NCBI GenBank assembly: GCA_002633005.1
Contig: NMRA01000058.1
Location: 844,511-908,510 of the forward strand
DNA: 64,000 bases
Reading direction: 5' to 3'
Source of the DNA: Phoronis australis
Taxonomy: Eukaryota; Phoronida; Phoronidae
The notes under the pieces are model-generated. The model was not told the DNA's origin. It did no database searches and saw only the letters and a list, made by a program, of their open reading frames with translations. The position numbers were made by a program, and so were the translations under genes. Positions 1 to 12,647 of this stretch are shown here, one piece after another (within the stretch, counting starts at the first letter, position 1; each line of letters opens with the position of its first letter).

Positions 1-152
1 CAAAGACTCGGGGCAAAACAAGAGCAATATGGCGGGTTTTGCCCCCTTTCCGGTGACGTCACAGTGACTAACGAGAAACTCGCAAGTGAGCTATTCAACC
101 AGTTTTGCATATCGGAAAACATGCTCCCTGAGTACAGCCAGTATTTAACTAG
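1..152 (+). CDS. Partial coding exon at left edge, product unknown
   Basis: The frame starting at base 1 is open for about 50 codons and ends at a consensus donor (AG|GTAAAT, GT at 153-154). The peptide is not low-complexity; it includes GDVTVTNEKLASELFNQF and then LPEYSQYL. I do not recognise the protein with certainty. The stretch with TNEKLASELFNQF resembles the linker before the reverse transcriptase domain of some LINE elements, so a retrotransposon fragment is a real alternative to a host exon. The start lies outside the window. No following exon could be assigned. Confidence 0.4.
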
Positions 153-674
153 GTAAATATTTAAAAAACATATGTTTTAACTCTGCAGAAGTGCATCTTT
201 TCTTGACAGTAAAAAGTCAGTAGAATTGGATTTTGACTTTCACCAACTCTGCCATTAATTGTGTCACGTGATAATGTCTGTTAAGTAAAACTTAGCAAAA
301 ACAACCGTATCAATGGACTGATCAAATTTTATTTAATATTCAAGATCTCAAAAAATTGAGTCTTCTAAAATATCTTGTTGCATCACTGATAAGTTGCATC
401 TACAAATTACACCCCATTCACCCCATCACATGCACATAGTGCTTTGTTGTACCCTTTGTGTTCCAATGCAATTAACCTAGTAATGTGAAATAGAAATAAT
501 GACAGGCGCACTACTTTCTAACAAAGATTTATACTCTAAATTGTCTTTATCAGTAGGCTTGATTTGCTGCTTGACTGGGGCCTACCTTGCTGTAGCCAGA
601 ATCCCTTTAATGTCCCAACAGACAAGGCAGGGTAAAGCACCTCACCTAGCATAGTCTTGGTGTAGCAAGGTCTG
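153..674. other. Non-coding, nothing recognised
   Basis: AT-rich sequence with no convincing exon or repeat. It would be intron if the exon at the left edge is real. Confidence 0.4.
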
Positions 675-679
675 TAAAG
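675..679. repeat. Target site duplication TAAAG, left copy
   Basis: TAAAG directly precedes the left inverted repeat; the same five bases follow the right one at 2140-2144. Confidence 0.65.
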
Positions 680-2139
680 CACGGCTGAGAAACAACATGA
701 CCGCCGGTCCTGTTAAATCGGACCGACTCACCCAAAACAGGACCTCCGGAGATCAAATGCGACCGTCGCACCAGAAAATGGGACTGACGCACCTAAAAAC
801 ATGACCGTCCCACCAGAAAACAGGACCGCCGGGGACTGAACATGACTTACTTAAGGGGATTGAAACCGCAGTGACAAACAAGTGAAGATTTATTACCAGT
901 AGGCCTACACAGATCATACAATGGAGCGATATACGTATGCATATGCAGGTCTCGTGCCGATTAATCCAACAAAATCTTTTGTGCGCTACAGGACACTTCG
1001 CTTTGTAACATGCGGCGCTTTTGAGTTTTAACCACAAACTCACCACGTTGCACGCTTTTGAGCTAAATAATTATAACTTTATCCACTGCGTAAGTTTTAG
1101 AACAAAATGAAAATCGTTTTCTCCAATTTGACGTTTTAGTCAAGAAAAAATAACGGGCGATCTGGTTCTCAGGTGAAGCATCATAACTAGCCTTTGTGCG
1201 GCAAAGCAGTATACTAAATATACAGCTTGGCGCCGATGTGGGTAAAACACTGAACATATAAAATCTTCAACGAATTAGTGTTATTAATGACACTCTTCCT
1301 TGAGTAAACTAAATTATTTATCGGCGCTCACCGGGAAAAATTGTCATTCTGTCGTTATTCTGCTGCTAAAATTGAGATGCGTTCTTTTAGGTCGGCTTAC
1401 ATTGACCAGTTCCTTAATTTTTTCACCGATTCTTCAGTCAGCTCTTCTTCTCTTCTACGAGGTTGCATACATGGCACAACAAATTATCAGAACTGGTTTC
1501 ATTTTGTCATAAGTTTTTAGTATTTTAATACCAGCAAATCGAATTTCAGAACAAATCGTGGTGCTGCGAAGTTGAGTCATTATCTTCCGAAAGACGTCGC
1601 AAAATTTTAGGACATGGCGCGTGCTCATGTCATGAGCGCAACAGACTTTTTTGTTACATTAGGCAAACAAAAGACGTTCATTAGATTGTTTTTCACTCAA
1701 GCGGCTGCAACCTGCAAGGTGAGTGTTGATTGACTCCCCAGATTTTGCATGCGCCTGCTCTGCTCGCTAGCTCTACATGTTGATATAAGTTTCACGACAA
1801 GGTGACGAGCAGAACTATACCCGGGCTGTGGGAAATTTCGGGGATGTAATGGAGCTCAATAACGCAGTGCTACCAAGCTTTATTTTGGCGAGTCTTTACA
1901 CAGCTAGCTGACCCGTTACGTAATCACAAGCAGTATCATACATTAGACATCGATAACTACACATTGTCCGGCTGTCATGTTCAGTCCCCGGCGGTAATTT
2001 TTTGTGGTGGGGCGGTTATGTTTTTAGATGTGTCAGTCCCATTTTCTGGTGCGACGGTCCCATTTGATCCCCGGAGGTCCTGTTTTGGGTGAGTCAGTCC
2101 GATTTAGAGGACCGGCGGTCATGTTGTTTCTCACCCGTG
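680..2139. mobile_element. Non-autonomous DNA transposon with long inverted ends and 5-bp target duplication
   Basis: The left end reads CACGGCTGAGAAACAACATG and the right end, reverse-complemented, reads CACGGGTGAGAAACAACATG. Homology between arms continues for about 160 bp (680-850 against 1970-2139) through GACCGCCGGTCC and a series of GGACC/GGTCC-rich short repeats. TAAAG flanks both ends. There is no transposase-like frame, so it would need an enzyme supplied in trans. A second, partial copy at 44141-44354 matches the arm plus subterminal sequence and is followed by TGTTT, which is also the five bases at the matching empty site. A 5-bp duplication with ends starting CAC is typical of the Transib/RAG group, but assigning it there is inference. 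Confidence 0.75.
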
Positions 2140-2144
2140 TAAAG
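2140..2144. repeat. Target site duplication TAAAG, right copy
   Basis: Matches 675-679 on the other side of the element. Confidence 0.65.
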
Positions 2145-5100
2145 GCTACAACATGCCCATGCCACCTTTATGCAACTTAAAGAGTTTCTTCATGAAACCC
2201 ACGAAAGTCCTATTTTTTAAAACACCTCATGTAAAAGTGGAACATTTTAAAAACAATTTGTAACAGTATCTGAAGGTTTCATAAGAATCTGATCGGCTGT
2301 TTCCGAGTTATGATGTTCCAAACATAGCTCATTTAGACATTTTTCTGGAGTCCTACATTACCTTAAATCTACTTTTCTCACCAAGTTAAAATACATTGGA
2401 GTTTCAGCCATACCTCATCAACGTGCCTCAGTTTCCAATATCTTCACAAACATAGCCACTTCAATTGGTCAATAGAAGTTTTAAGACAAGTTGCTCTTTA
2501 TAATAGCTAAATAGTTACTGTTTGTAAATTAAGAATTTGTAATGAAGCACAAACTAAATTCTAAGCAGCAGGATATTTTAAATAAATAGAGCCCAAGATA
2601 ATAAATACTAAAAAAATTGCATACTGGCCGGCATTTGTGGCCATGTAAATCAAACTAGTTTCAAAGACAGGGTAAGGGCACCAAGATTTTCATATTTATG
2701 CTTTTGCAACCACAGATGTATTATGAATAAGATTAATGCATTGCAGGTGTCTGACACAATCCCAAACTAAATAATGTCAAAACCACCCGTTGTTTTTCAC
2801 ATACGTAGTTCTCGTTTCCAGTCACATGATACCCAGAAAGTCAGGCAACAGTGAAACACACATGAATTATTTTCCAAGCATATTAAGCATAACAATTTCA
2901 TCAGACTACACTTCTAATGAGCTAGTAATTGGTGTTTTGCAGACACGATCACTGAATAATTTAGTGTTTTTATCAGTCCAGCAAATTTATCCATTTGGAT
3001 GAATAAATAACATGTTGTTTCAGAACTGAGCAACATTCAAGATTTCAGCTGCCAAAGCAAATGCCGGTGCATAACTTGTCACTGTTACACGGTGTATAAT
3101 TTGTCACTGTTACACCAGACCCTACAAAAATGCTCAAATTTGTCTAAGTATGTTGCATGATATCTCCAACATGGCTGATTAGATTCAAAAGAAAGTTCCA
3201 GACTTTGTGCACTTTTTTCCAAAACGTCCGTCAGAAATGTTTTATGAAATAATCTACTTTTGCATGAGGGGCTATCAAAACAGCGCTTTAAGGGATATTT
3301 TATTAAAAATAAAAAATTGAAAATTAAACAATAATTTTGAAAACTTAAGTTTGGGATTTCACCATGAAAATTCATATTAACAAATGTAGTCATGTTACCG
3401 ACATGGTAAAATGTTACAAAAATAGTTGTCAAAATTGTCTTTTTCACTTTTTAAAGGCTTCTGTTATTGTTGTCAGTACCCACGTCGTGTGTTGTTTATC
3501 AGATTATCAGATCCAGTGTGACCAGCATTCTTCTCACATATAAAGCGGTGAAACCAAACGCGCTCACAGCATTTGCTTTGCAGAGCACAAAAACTAGACA
3601 AACCTACTGAACATATTGATGACCACTAAGTTTCATCTGGCCACACCATAAAAATGGACAATACAGGAGTTTTACTTCTCTCATTTTTACCACATTAATA
3701 TTGCCTGTTGGCAGCTGCCATACAAATCTTGATCATGGAAAGCATTTGGCGCTAAGAATATCTTTTACTAAAAACGAGGATAAACTTTCACTTGTCTACC
3801 AAGTTGCCTTAAATAGGCGAGTTATTATGGTAATGTTGTTTTGCTTTACCGTTCTTTTTTTGTTTGATATTTATTAACTTTAAAACCACAATTTACTTTC
3901 TTTTGACAAGTACCTACATTATCAACATCATTAAACCTTCCTTTATAGCATATCATACGAAAACGCAAATTCAATAACCTAAGAAATGAGAAAATAGAAA
4001 ACCATGTACGTTAATTGGAAGTCTCTTAGCTCCACGGACATGACTGACGTATGAACGGAACCAATGCTAGTGTACACGTGATGCAGGTTTACTCGTCTCG
4101 GCAGGAACCTTGCCATGTTCAGGCGACATTCGAATATCAGAATACTAAATGCGCCACAACATCCACCTCACTTGATCGTACTCATCCACAAAAACGGCGC
4201 AAGCATTCACATGAGCAATGCATGGCAAGCTCATTATTTATGTGTAACGTATATATTGGAAAATTTGAAGATGTGCTGTGTAAGATATTTAAGTCACGCT
4301 CCTTACTACAGTTTCTACAATCCATCGACAGTTTATTTGATTCTTGCACGAGAAGTTCTCATCTGTTCTAGAATTGCGAACATCACCGCAAGTGGGTAAT
4401 AAATTTACAATGACCGATGCTTTATTAATAAAGTTAACGTTTCACTGTCAATTTTGCAATACAAAATCAACTACAATTTCGTGTCCCAACTCCCACCCAA
4501 TACAGCAGTTACAATCTAATTCTATTGAAAACACCTTCAGCAAGACAGAACTGAAGTATATTGTTACTGCAATCAACAGAATATGATTTTTTTAAGCTAC
4601 TTGGTTGGGATTATTTTCATAAAGCCAATGAAAAGAAAAATCTGTATCTCCATGGCTTCATCATTATCCAAATTAAGCGCAATCGCAATCCGTAAGAGTG
4701 GCTTTAGTACTTGTGACATAATTTTCAATCAATAATATGAAACATGTAGTGGCCATTTCGCACAACAATAGTTCTTGCACTCGATGAAGGGAAGACAGCA
4801 AATTAACATTCCAATAACGTAATTTGAATACTCGTCAATTTTCCCTCCTTTTCTATTTTCATAACAAGTAGGCATTAACACCTGGTGACAACTTGCCAAT
4901 TATGATATTTGCTGTTTAGACCATTGAAACAGCGCATAACGATCTGTGTCAAGGGGCTACTTACACACGACGAAGAAATGGTGGCATGGCGGATGTTGAA
5001 GCGCGTACGCTTAAGGTTATAAGAAGCTAGAGTTGCAGCTTATGTTGAAAAAGAGAACAGTAAGTCGACCGCGTGGTCACACAGCTGGCACGCAAATTTT

Positions 5101-8100
5101 CAGAGCGATTAGGCACTCCATTTTTGGTCTGTGTGGAATTCAGAAAAAATTGTCTCCTCATTATAGTGTTTTTCCTTCGACGTTAACTTTATTTATTGTG
5201 CCTATCTTGTTTTCAAAATGGTAAAGGTGTGAAAACCTGAATCAGCAACATCGCACACCAGCGGCTTCTCAATAATACACTTGCGTTATTGAAAATGGCG
5301 CTCTTCAAGACCATATTCAGTCTTTGGACTACAATTATTTTTCAAAAAAGTTTTGAAAATTCAAGATCACTTGGTTCCAAAGATTCCAACAGGCATAGTG
5401 GTGGTATCATGTAAAACTGTTATGATTGGTTAATGCATGCTTTGACCCAATAATTACTAATGGCCGACGTTCTGTGTGCTGCAACTGTTTTTTTCTTTTT
5501 CCAGTGCTCCATGTTTCATATCCATCTTACCTTATATTCTAAAACATGATAACTTCTCTAAAACTGACGACTCGGCACGTTTCGGACACATTTTGCGTGA
5601 CATCATGAATGAAAAGCAAGAAACGTCTTGCAACCACATCACTCAACACTAGATAAATTAAGAGTATTCACATACATAGCAACTGTCAAAGCCACAATAC
5701 CATCCAGAGACTTTGAATGGTTTTAGCATTAAGATTAGTAGTATAAAGGTCACTATGTATTGTCTAGAGTGTAGGGAATATATAAGCATGTTGGAAAGTA
5801 CATTTTGATTGTAGGATTAGAATTCCTACTTTATACTAATATCTGGTGACATCTGCCTAATAAACAAAGTATTTTTATCAAGGTTATTAGCTGTGCAATG
5901 CTATAAAACAGGTGACCACACTTTCGTTGGGTGACTTGTCACCCAGGTGTCATGCATGCTTTGGGATGTACATAGAGGAAGGAAAACATTTGAATCAGTT
6001 GAACTAAACAGACAAGAGGCAAAGGAAGTCACGCGTGGATCGGATGAGAAAATGGCCAACCGTGTGCATGTAGCATGATTACACCAGCCTCGTTCCAGTT
6101 TCCTGTGTAGACATATGGTTGGACATAGCACGAGATCGGGTGCAAGTTGATAGCGATAAAACTGACGCGATGGTGACGACTCATTTTTATGTAAACTTCC
6201 ATTTACACACAGAGTTGTTAAGTCGCTTCATGGCAGCTGCTGCGTGTCAGCTTTTGTAATGTAAACGGTACTGAAGTTACTAATTGCAAATTGATTAAAA
6301 TGAATACTTAATTACACATCAACATCTTCAGACAAATGACACACATGCATTAGTTCTTTATAATCTCCATGGTTATGAAACATTTATACTCAGTTGTCCA
6401 CGACATGAAGGAAATGTAATAATAGGTTTCATCAGTACTTTGACCTGACAATTTTACTTCAATGTTTTATACTGCATACATAGCTATACTTTCCAAATGT
6501 AAAAAGTTCTTACATTGAAAGTAAATATTTCTGTGTCTTTTGGCAATGACTATAGGTGAAAAATTACAAAATGTTGAAATCAAGGGTTCATGACAACGTA
6601 TTTGGTAAAACTTAGTGCCTCTTCTGACATTCTAGCTGGCACATTTAAGCACCATTGGTTATATTAAATTAAATAAAACAACAAAATAGGGCAAAATACC
6701 AGTAAAAACCAAGTTTTTTTAAATATTGCTCGTTGCCACCTAGTGGTCACATGCAAAACTACTTTCAATTATAAACTTCTAGACTATTTTGATGCTTACA
6801 CTGAACAAGTGACGAATTTAGAAAGAATGCACCAGGGTGGTGATAATTTGTAAACAAAAACTATGATAAAGAAAGAAGTGAGGCAAACAGAAGGAAAAAA
6901 GGGCAAAAGCAGACCTCAATTCTGAATTAGTTTTTGTTAATTTTTACCACAGACACACCTCCTATCACAATTAGCGCATACCTCAGGGCCAAAGAAAGGC
7001 AACTTTGTCAATAACCCACATACGTTATATGGGGATGCACAAAATAATTGGCAGTTAATTTACAGGGAAATAAATGAAAAATTACTGCTAAATTCACTGG
7101 GCAAGTTTTTCTACTGGAGAACAGGTATGTTTCTGTAATGGAGGAAACACTCGATGTCTCAGACTATGACAAAAGCCAGACTTGGGTGTATGCATGTGCA
7201 TGTGAGCATGTGTGCATGAACATGCGAGTGCACAGCAACCCTCATCATCTGTCTTTAATCCAGTACCAAAACAAGAATTCATGGTAGGCTTGCTCTTCAA
7301 GAGCAACACAAACAGAAAACAAGAGGTGCTCCTAACATAATAGGAGTGTCACACATGCATTAAGTAAGTAACTCAGACACAAGAAACCTGATACAGGTAA
7401 AGCGCAGCTTGCAGATGACCAGTTGTTATTAGCTACCTGTCATCTTTGTGAGAACAACTCTTTGCAACGCCTAGGCAGTTATCAGGTAAACTGTATTTAG
7501 ATGGCACCAAGTGCAACCTTTTAAACCTGATGAATATGGATCATTTCCTGTTGGTGAGTTGTGCAAATGTGACACAATGCACGCAAAACAGACGACCAGG
7601 AAGATCAGTGAGACACTATTTTTGTTTAGATATGGACCCCGCCTAGTGAACACTACCACTGAAGGAGAATGCCACCACGAACAACTTCTGTTTTAGTGGC
7701 AGAGCACCCTTTGTAAGTCTGCTTTTCGCGTTCTACGCCACTTTAACAACAGATATACAGATGAGAAGGCGGAAGCACAAGTCTGAGAGAATCTGCACAA
7801 TATTGCAGCGTCAAACCATCAAAGGAAACCCCAAATCTGAAATACCTGTTTCTGTGCAACTGTTTACTTGTATTGAGACAGTATAACACTGAAGGTAGAC
7901 AGTCCAGGGTGAAGAGTAACGTTTCTTTAAGCCTGTAAGGCAAGATCCCAACCTTAATGTAGCCCTAGTGAAAGAACTTGAATGTGGAAATGACAAGAAC
8001 ATCGATGGAGTTTTTAGTCGACAATTTACTTTAGTTAGATTTGTGTCCATCAAGACTTTCTCAAATGTTTGTCATGGACGTACCTGTGGAAAATTTCCTT

Positions 8101-8447
8101 TTGTCACCAACTAGACGTACCTAAGCTCAAAACTTCACAAGTTAGCACAACGATTTAATCGCAGTAGTAAGTGTATCCTTCCAACGTTTAAAGGCGAAGG
8201 CAACGTTTTTTCATGTCATTTTTAGCAAAAATAAGGTTCGTTGATTATCCCAGACATATTTTTCACTTATTTACTGCTTTTCGTAATTTAATTAATTACT
8301 CATCGTCTACTCCGGAAGTGAAGTTTTGGGAGGCAAGAATTTCTCGCCAATTTCTTTTCATATAGTCTTACTGTGAAAGCAGTCGAGTCAGTCATTGTTC
8401 TACCTCAGTTGTGATAAGTTCGGTCGTCGTTTGCTTTTGCTTACGAG
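2145..8447. other. Long non-coding stretch, no gene recognised
   Basis: About 6.3 kb of AT-rich sequence. All open frames are short, lack family motifs and lack paired splice sites that make a coherent protein. No tRNA, rRNA or long tandem repeat was seen. Small exons could be missed. Confidence 0.4.
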
Positions 8448-9065
8448 TCAGTCAACATGCCACGCTGTTGCTGCATACTGGGGTGTACTCATTATCGTCT
8501 CACGTACAGAGGAAGAACTGTCCCACTTGCCCGAGTGTCCCGCAACACACTCCCACTGAAGGGTGATCTGAGCACCCAAACTGCTTACATTCCGCCAAGT
8601 GACTCCCTTGCCACATACCTGGCACCTTCCAAATAGCTCCAATACAAGTCCACAATAAACTCATCAAACTTAATAGGCTCACCAGACTGTTCATTGGATG
8701 ACGAACTGTCCTCTTCACTGGGTGTCGAACTGGGCCTGTATTCACTCCCACTACTCAACATCGCTGCAGGGCTGCTTACAGGCTCTGGGCTAGAGACAAT
8801 GGACAGCACAGGGCGAATCACTGTTAGTTCCTGGAATTGCACACAATGGGGTACGTTCGGAGGCACGGGTGACAGTAGATGAAGTGCCTCCAGTCACTGT
8901 ATACAGTGGCCACAGCTCGCGAGGCTTCTCGCTTCAAAAACGCACTTCTCGGGGTTGGCAACGGGGCACTGCCGGGAATCAACAGCGACGGTATGGCACC
9001 CTTCTTCAGACAACACTTCATCTCCAACTTAGAATCCAAAACTGAGGCGACGTGTTTTAAGCGAG
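8448..9065 (-). pseudogene. Remains of a THAP/Kolobok-like transposon protein
   Basis: Read on the - strand from about 9065 to 8448. First come the residues that typically follow a THAP zinc finger (LDSKLEMKCCLKKGAIPSLL, compare the usual LKPGAVPS/T tail). Next is a Ser/Glu-rich linker (TPSEEDSSSSNEQ), then KFDEFIVD, and after a frame change ELFGRCQVCGKGVTW and ECVAGHSGKWDSS. The order acidic linker, K-F-x-V-F-like strand, C-x-V-C-G, and G-H-x-x-x-W-x-S is a pattern I associate with THAP-linked transposon proteins of animals, often filed with Kolobok. The THAP zinc ligands and everything after W-D-S-S are missing, and at least one frameshift occurs near 8640. It is therefore a dead fragment. 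Family name is from memory of the motif pattern and is tentative. Confidence 0.45.
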
Positions 9066-9527
9066 TTCATCAGTAACACAGGCAAGAAATTAGTTGCCAG
9101 CGACGTCACTTTCACAGACGATGACAGTGATCGTGATGCCACTGCTGACGATAACATCGACATGTCGACGTTGGGGGTGAACATGGAACGACCGACAGCA
9201 CTGACAAGCCGAGGGTGCATCCAGCTGCCACAACAATACTATGATGACACCGCGGGCTATACCGATTGACAACAAAAATACTGACTGAGGGACAACACTG
9301 GCATGTCACTGAACCAAACAACATCAACGCCGAAGACGACGCTGTTGCAAGCCACAATGCTCCAGCAAAGGCTAACATCGATGACAACACTGACAATGAA
9401 AACAGTATTAATGATGCTGGCAATAACAGTCTAGTTCTTGCAAGTTTGTAGGATGTTGTATTAAATTCAATGCAAGACTTGCTAATGCCATCTGCCCATC
9501 TGTTAGAATTTTTTGAAAGTGACAAAG
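9066..9527. other. Acidic-biased short frames, no recognised product
   Basis: The + strand carries short Asp/Asn-rich frames (for example 9266-9451, including DNTDNENSINDAG). No domain is visible. The bias may come from GAC/GAT-rich repeat sequence next to the dead transposon. Confidence 0.3.
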
Positions 9528-9567
9528 TTGATGCAAAGGAGAAGGGGTTGATGCAAAGGAGAAGGGG
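9528..9567. repeat. 20-bp unit repeated twice
   Basis: The unit beginning TTGATGCAAAGG and ending AAGGGG occurs at 9528-9547 and 9548-9567 without change. Confidence 0.85.
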
Positions 9568-10789
9568 TTGACACAAGAGCCGCATTACCACTACTCACGA
9601 GTTTGAAGCTCAGTCTAGAAACGCACTGAAATATTTCCCCTTAACAATCAGATTACAACTACAACTAAAATCCTGTGTGATCAATAAAACCGACATTAGC
9701 CAAAAACTCTGCAACAAATGATTACATCGTTCATTACACGAGCATTTAATTATGTGGGATTGCACGCACAATCAGTGACCAACACCTTCAGTTCTCAGTT
9801 TATCAGTTTTCAACCTAATTTCACACATCTAGTAAATCATAGTTCCAATCCCAATTCCTATGGGAGTAAAGATTTTCCAATAAACCAGGATTGGAATATA
9901 CTAATTAACAGGCGGCTACAGAGGACTGACAAAGGAAATGACTGATGGCAAGAGTGAAATTAGCTAACCGCAGGGGCACATGCAATTTGTAATGACAGCA
10001 GAAACTGACACGAGAGTGAAGACTGGTCAGTAGAGGTTTACACAACAATGGAAAAAAACAACACACTGCACTGATTCAAAAAATTATAATTCAGTAGTTT
10101 TGGTAGGGAATTACATGAACAGTTAAGGTACATACCAAAACTGCAGCTAGGTACCTTAATCATTTTGAGCTCATCTGAATGACCATCTTGTCTAGTTTAT
10201 CATAATTAAGAAACAATATTTGAATTGACTGTGTAGTTTGGGGGTCACTCTAAACATAAAAATCATCCCGATTTTGTGTACCGGTCTTGAATTCTTGTAA
10301 CTGACAAGTAAATAGAATTAACAACATTATTGATTTTGTGCAATCGTCAATTATCAAAGGAATGTCATTTAATTTGTCAAACATGAGTGACCTCTCAGGA
10401 TCAAAGGTCAGTTTCTGGACATCATGATACCTGTATGTCCATCCCAAAAAAGCGTTAAGTTCTCTCATCATACACTATATCTAATTTAGAATTATGTGTC
10501 GGCAGTGTAATCAAGTCAATGTTAAGAGAGTGACAGGGAGGCAGGATCATCAGGTGTGTTGACGATAACAGAAAAATTCAAAGTTTTAGGGAAACTAATC
10601 ACCTGAATTAATTTGGCCAAACTTGTGACTAGAGTTTCCAAGAAGTTACACCAGTTCCAGTACACCAGTTTTGACAATCCTTAAGTGCCATCCACACATA
10701 GTGACTTAACCTAGTTGCTCTTGGAACAAGATGGCGCCAGGTCTGGAGGGTGCATGGACGCTATTTAATTAAATGAATTCTCCGAGAAG
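9568..10789. other. Non-coding, nothing recognised
   Basis: No domain, splice-consistent exon or RNA gene seen. Confidence 0.4.
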
Positions 10790-11140
10790 CAAAACTTGGC
10801 GAAATTAACCAAAAAACTATGTTAGAGATGACCAGAAAAGACGACGACAGAGATGACGACAAAGATGACAGCTATGGCGACGATGGTGGCGATGATGGAC
10901 AATGCAAGTTATGATATCATTCATATGACGAACGTAGAAGTCAGAAATCACTAAGAAATAGGCTACAGTCTTGAGCGACACTTGGCAAAATTAACTGAAG
11001 AAAAGATGATGTCGGAGATGATGAAGAAGATGAGGAATATGATGACGATGGTGGTGGTGATGATGAACAACATCATAACATTCATATGAGGAACTTAGAT
11101 GTCATAAATCAGTAAGAAATAGACTACAGTCTAGTTCAAT
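10790..11140. repeat. Degenerate tandem duplication with GATGAC-rich core, about 190-bp unit
   Basis: Two units share the order CTTGGC-AAATTAAC, a GATGAC/GATGAAGA-rich stretch, GACGATGGTGG, CATTCATATGA-GAAC, TCAGAAATCA or TCATAAATCA, and AAGAAATAG-CTACAGTCT. The second unit starts near 10981. Divergence is substantial, so this is old. Confidence 0.6.
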
Positions 11141-12592
11141 AGAAGCTAAACCAACATCAATGCAGCACGAGCGCTCAACAAAGGAACAGCGTTATCAGAA
11201 AATCTCAAATAACTCGAAAAGTAGATGTCCTAGCGAAAAATGGAATACATCTTCTGAAAGACCGTTCAAAACTCTATCTAAACTGATGGTATCACCTAGT
11301 TCTGTAAATTTTTCGAAAAAAAAAAATGAAATTTTGCGTTTTTTTAAAGAATTTCAAAGTCAAATAACTCGAAGACGGTAAGTCGGAGAAAAAATTGTTA
11401 CAGGTCATTTGAAAGAGTATACCTCAAAGAATCCACATGCAAATAATCATGTCTTTTTCTCTTCCCGTTTAAAATTGCACTCCAGCACGACTGAAAATGG
11501 GTGAACATGCGGCAGATCCGCCATCTTGAAAGCAACTTCAGGTTTATTGGCTCTGTACAATAGCATGTGATAAGAAACTAATGCCTGCAAAAGTTCGAAG
11601 GAATTGGCCTTATAATGCGCACTCTACAGGAAAAAACGTTAACTTTTTAGGCCAAAATCGAGGTGAGCATGCGCGATCGCTGATATTTCCGCCATCTTTA
11701 ACCAGAAGTAAACAATTTCCGGTATCGTTGTAGCACACTTCCAGTCCATTTACTGTGCTGATTCTTAGCCTTTTTCGTAAAAAACTGTAGTCTCCAGATC
11801 GAAAACAAAATGGCCGCCACATCCGCCATCTTGGATCCGATTATGACGAAAAACAATAGGCTTCCAGTACTTCTGGAACTACGTGTTATGTGTAAATTTC
11901 GTGATGATCGGACGAAAATTGCGACCTGTAACGTGCAAACAAAAAAAGCAAACTTGATGGAAGACCAACATACTTGGCGAAATTTATTTTGCCAAAAAAA
12001 AAAACCTTAGTGACAGAGCAACATACTTGGCGAACTAGTGCAACTTACCCCACTTGTGACAACTTACTCAACTTCTGCCTGGTCCAAGTTATCTGATATG
12101 TATGTGTGTGGACGTTCCACTTGAAGTGGAGTAAATTGCACAAGGGGCAAGCTGTTCTAGGGTAGCCTGTGTGTGGATGGGACTTAGGTAAGATGTACTT
12201 CACTATGAAATAAAAATTATATGGATATTTCTTGTTTCCTGCTGATGCTTTAGGAGCCAAGTGAGATTTTTGACTTGTTAGTATGTACACAGTGTAATGA
12301 TAATAGTTGTCAACTTTTCACATTGAAGTAATTGCCTAAAATTGACATCACACAACTTTTAGGGCTTGGAATGACCAATGACAAAAACACAGAAATATTT
12401 TTGTGTTGCAAAATTAATTGAAATAAACATTTTTGCACGAATAAATTCAAAATAATGATAAAAAGAAATGAAAAAAGAGGAAATTGAAACCAAGAGGAAA
12501 TTATCTTAAAAGAAGACAATTCCAAGCACTGAATTTTCTACCTTCAGAAAAGATATGCCTTGACCAAGTTATAGTTCTGTACATGTTAGACT

Positions 12593-12594
<2 letters not shown>
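11141..12594. other. Non-coding with three CCGCCATCTT boxes
   Basis: The box CCGCCATCTT or a close relative appears near 11518, 11690 and 11824, each shortly after a GCATGC- or GCCGCC-type GC patch. The same core on the opposite strand (AAGATGGCG) occurs near 10729. It resembles a YY1-type element, but spacing and divergence suggest pieces of one old interspersed repeat. No gene start could be linked to it. Confidence 0.3.

Positions 12595-12645
<51 letters not shown>
12595..12645. repeat. (AC)n microsatellite
   Basis: An uninterrupted AC run of about 25 units. Confidence 0.95.

Positions 12646-12647
<2 letters not shown>

Noticed and set aside
54-61. TGACGTCA, a consensus CRE site
   Set aside because: It lies within a putative coding exon with no evidence of a promoter; an 8-mer by chance in a 64-kb window is plausible.
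3085-3447. 120-codon - strand frame
   Set aside because: AT-rich composition and no recognisable motif.
8457-8636. + strand frame beginning MPRCCCILGCTHYR, reminiscent of a THAP start
   Set aside because: No F-x-F-P box, Trp or late C-x2-H follows, and the opposite strand of the same bases carries the better GHSGKWDSS transposon match.
9112-9591. 159-codon open frame on the - strand with hydrophobic runs
   Set aside because: It is opposite Asp/Asn-rich + strand sequence, has no domain, and reads as a by-product of biased composition.
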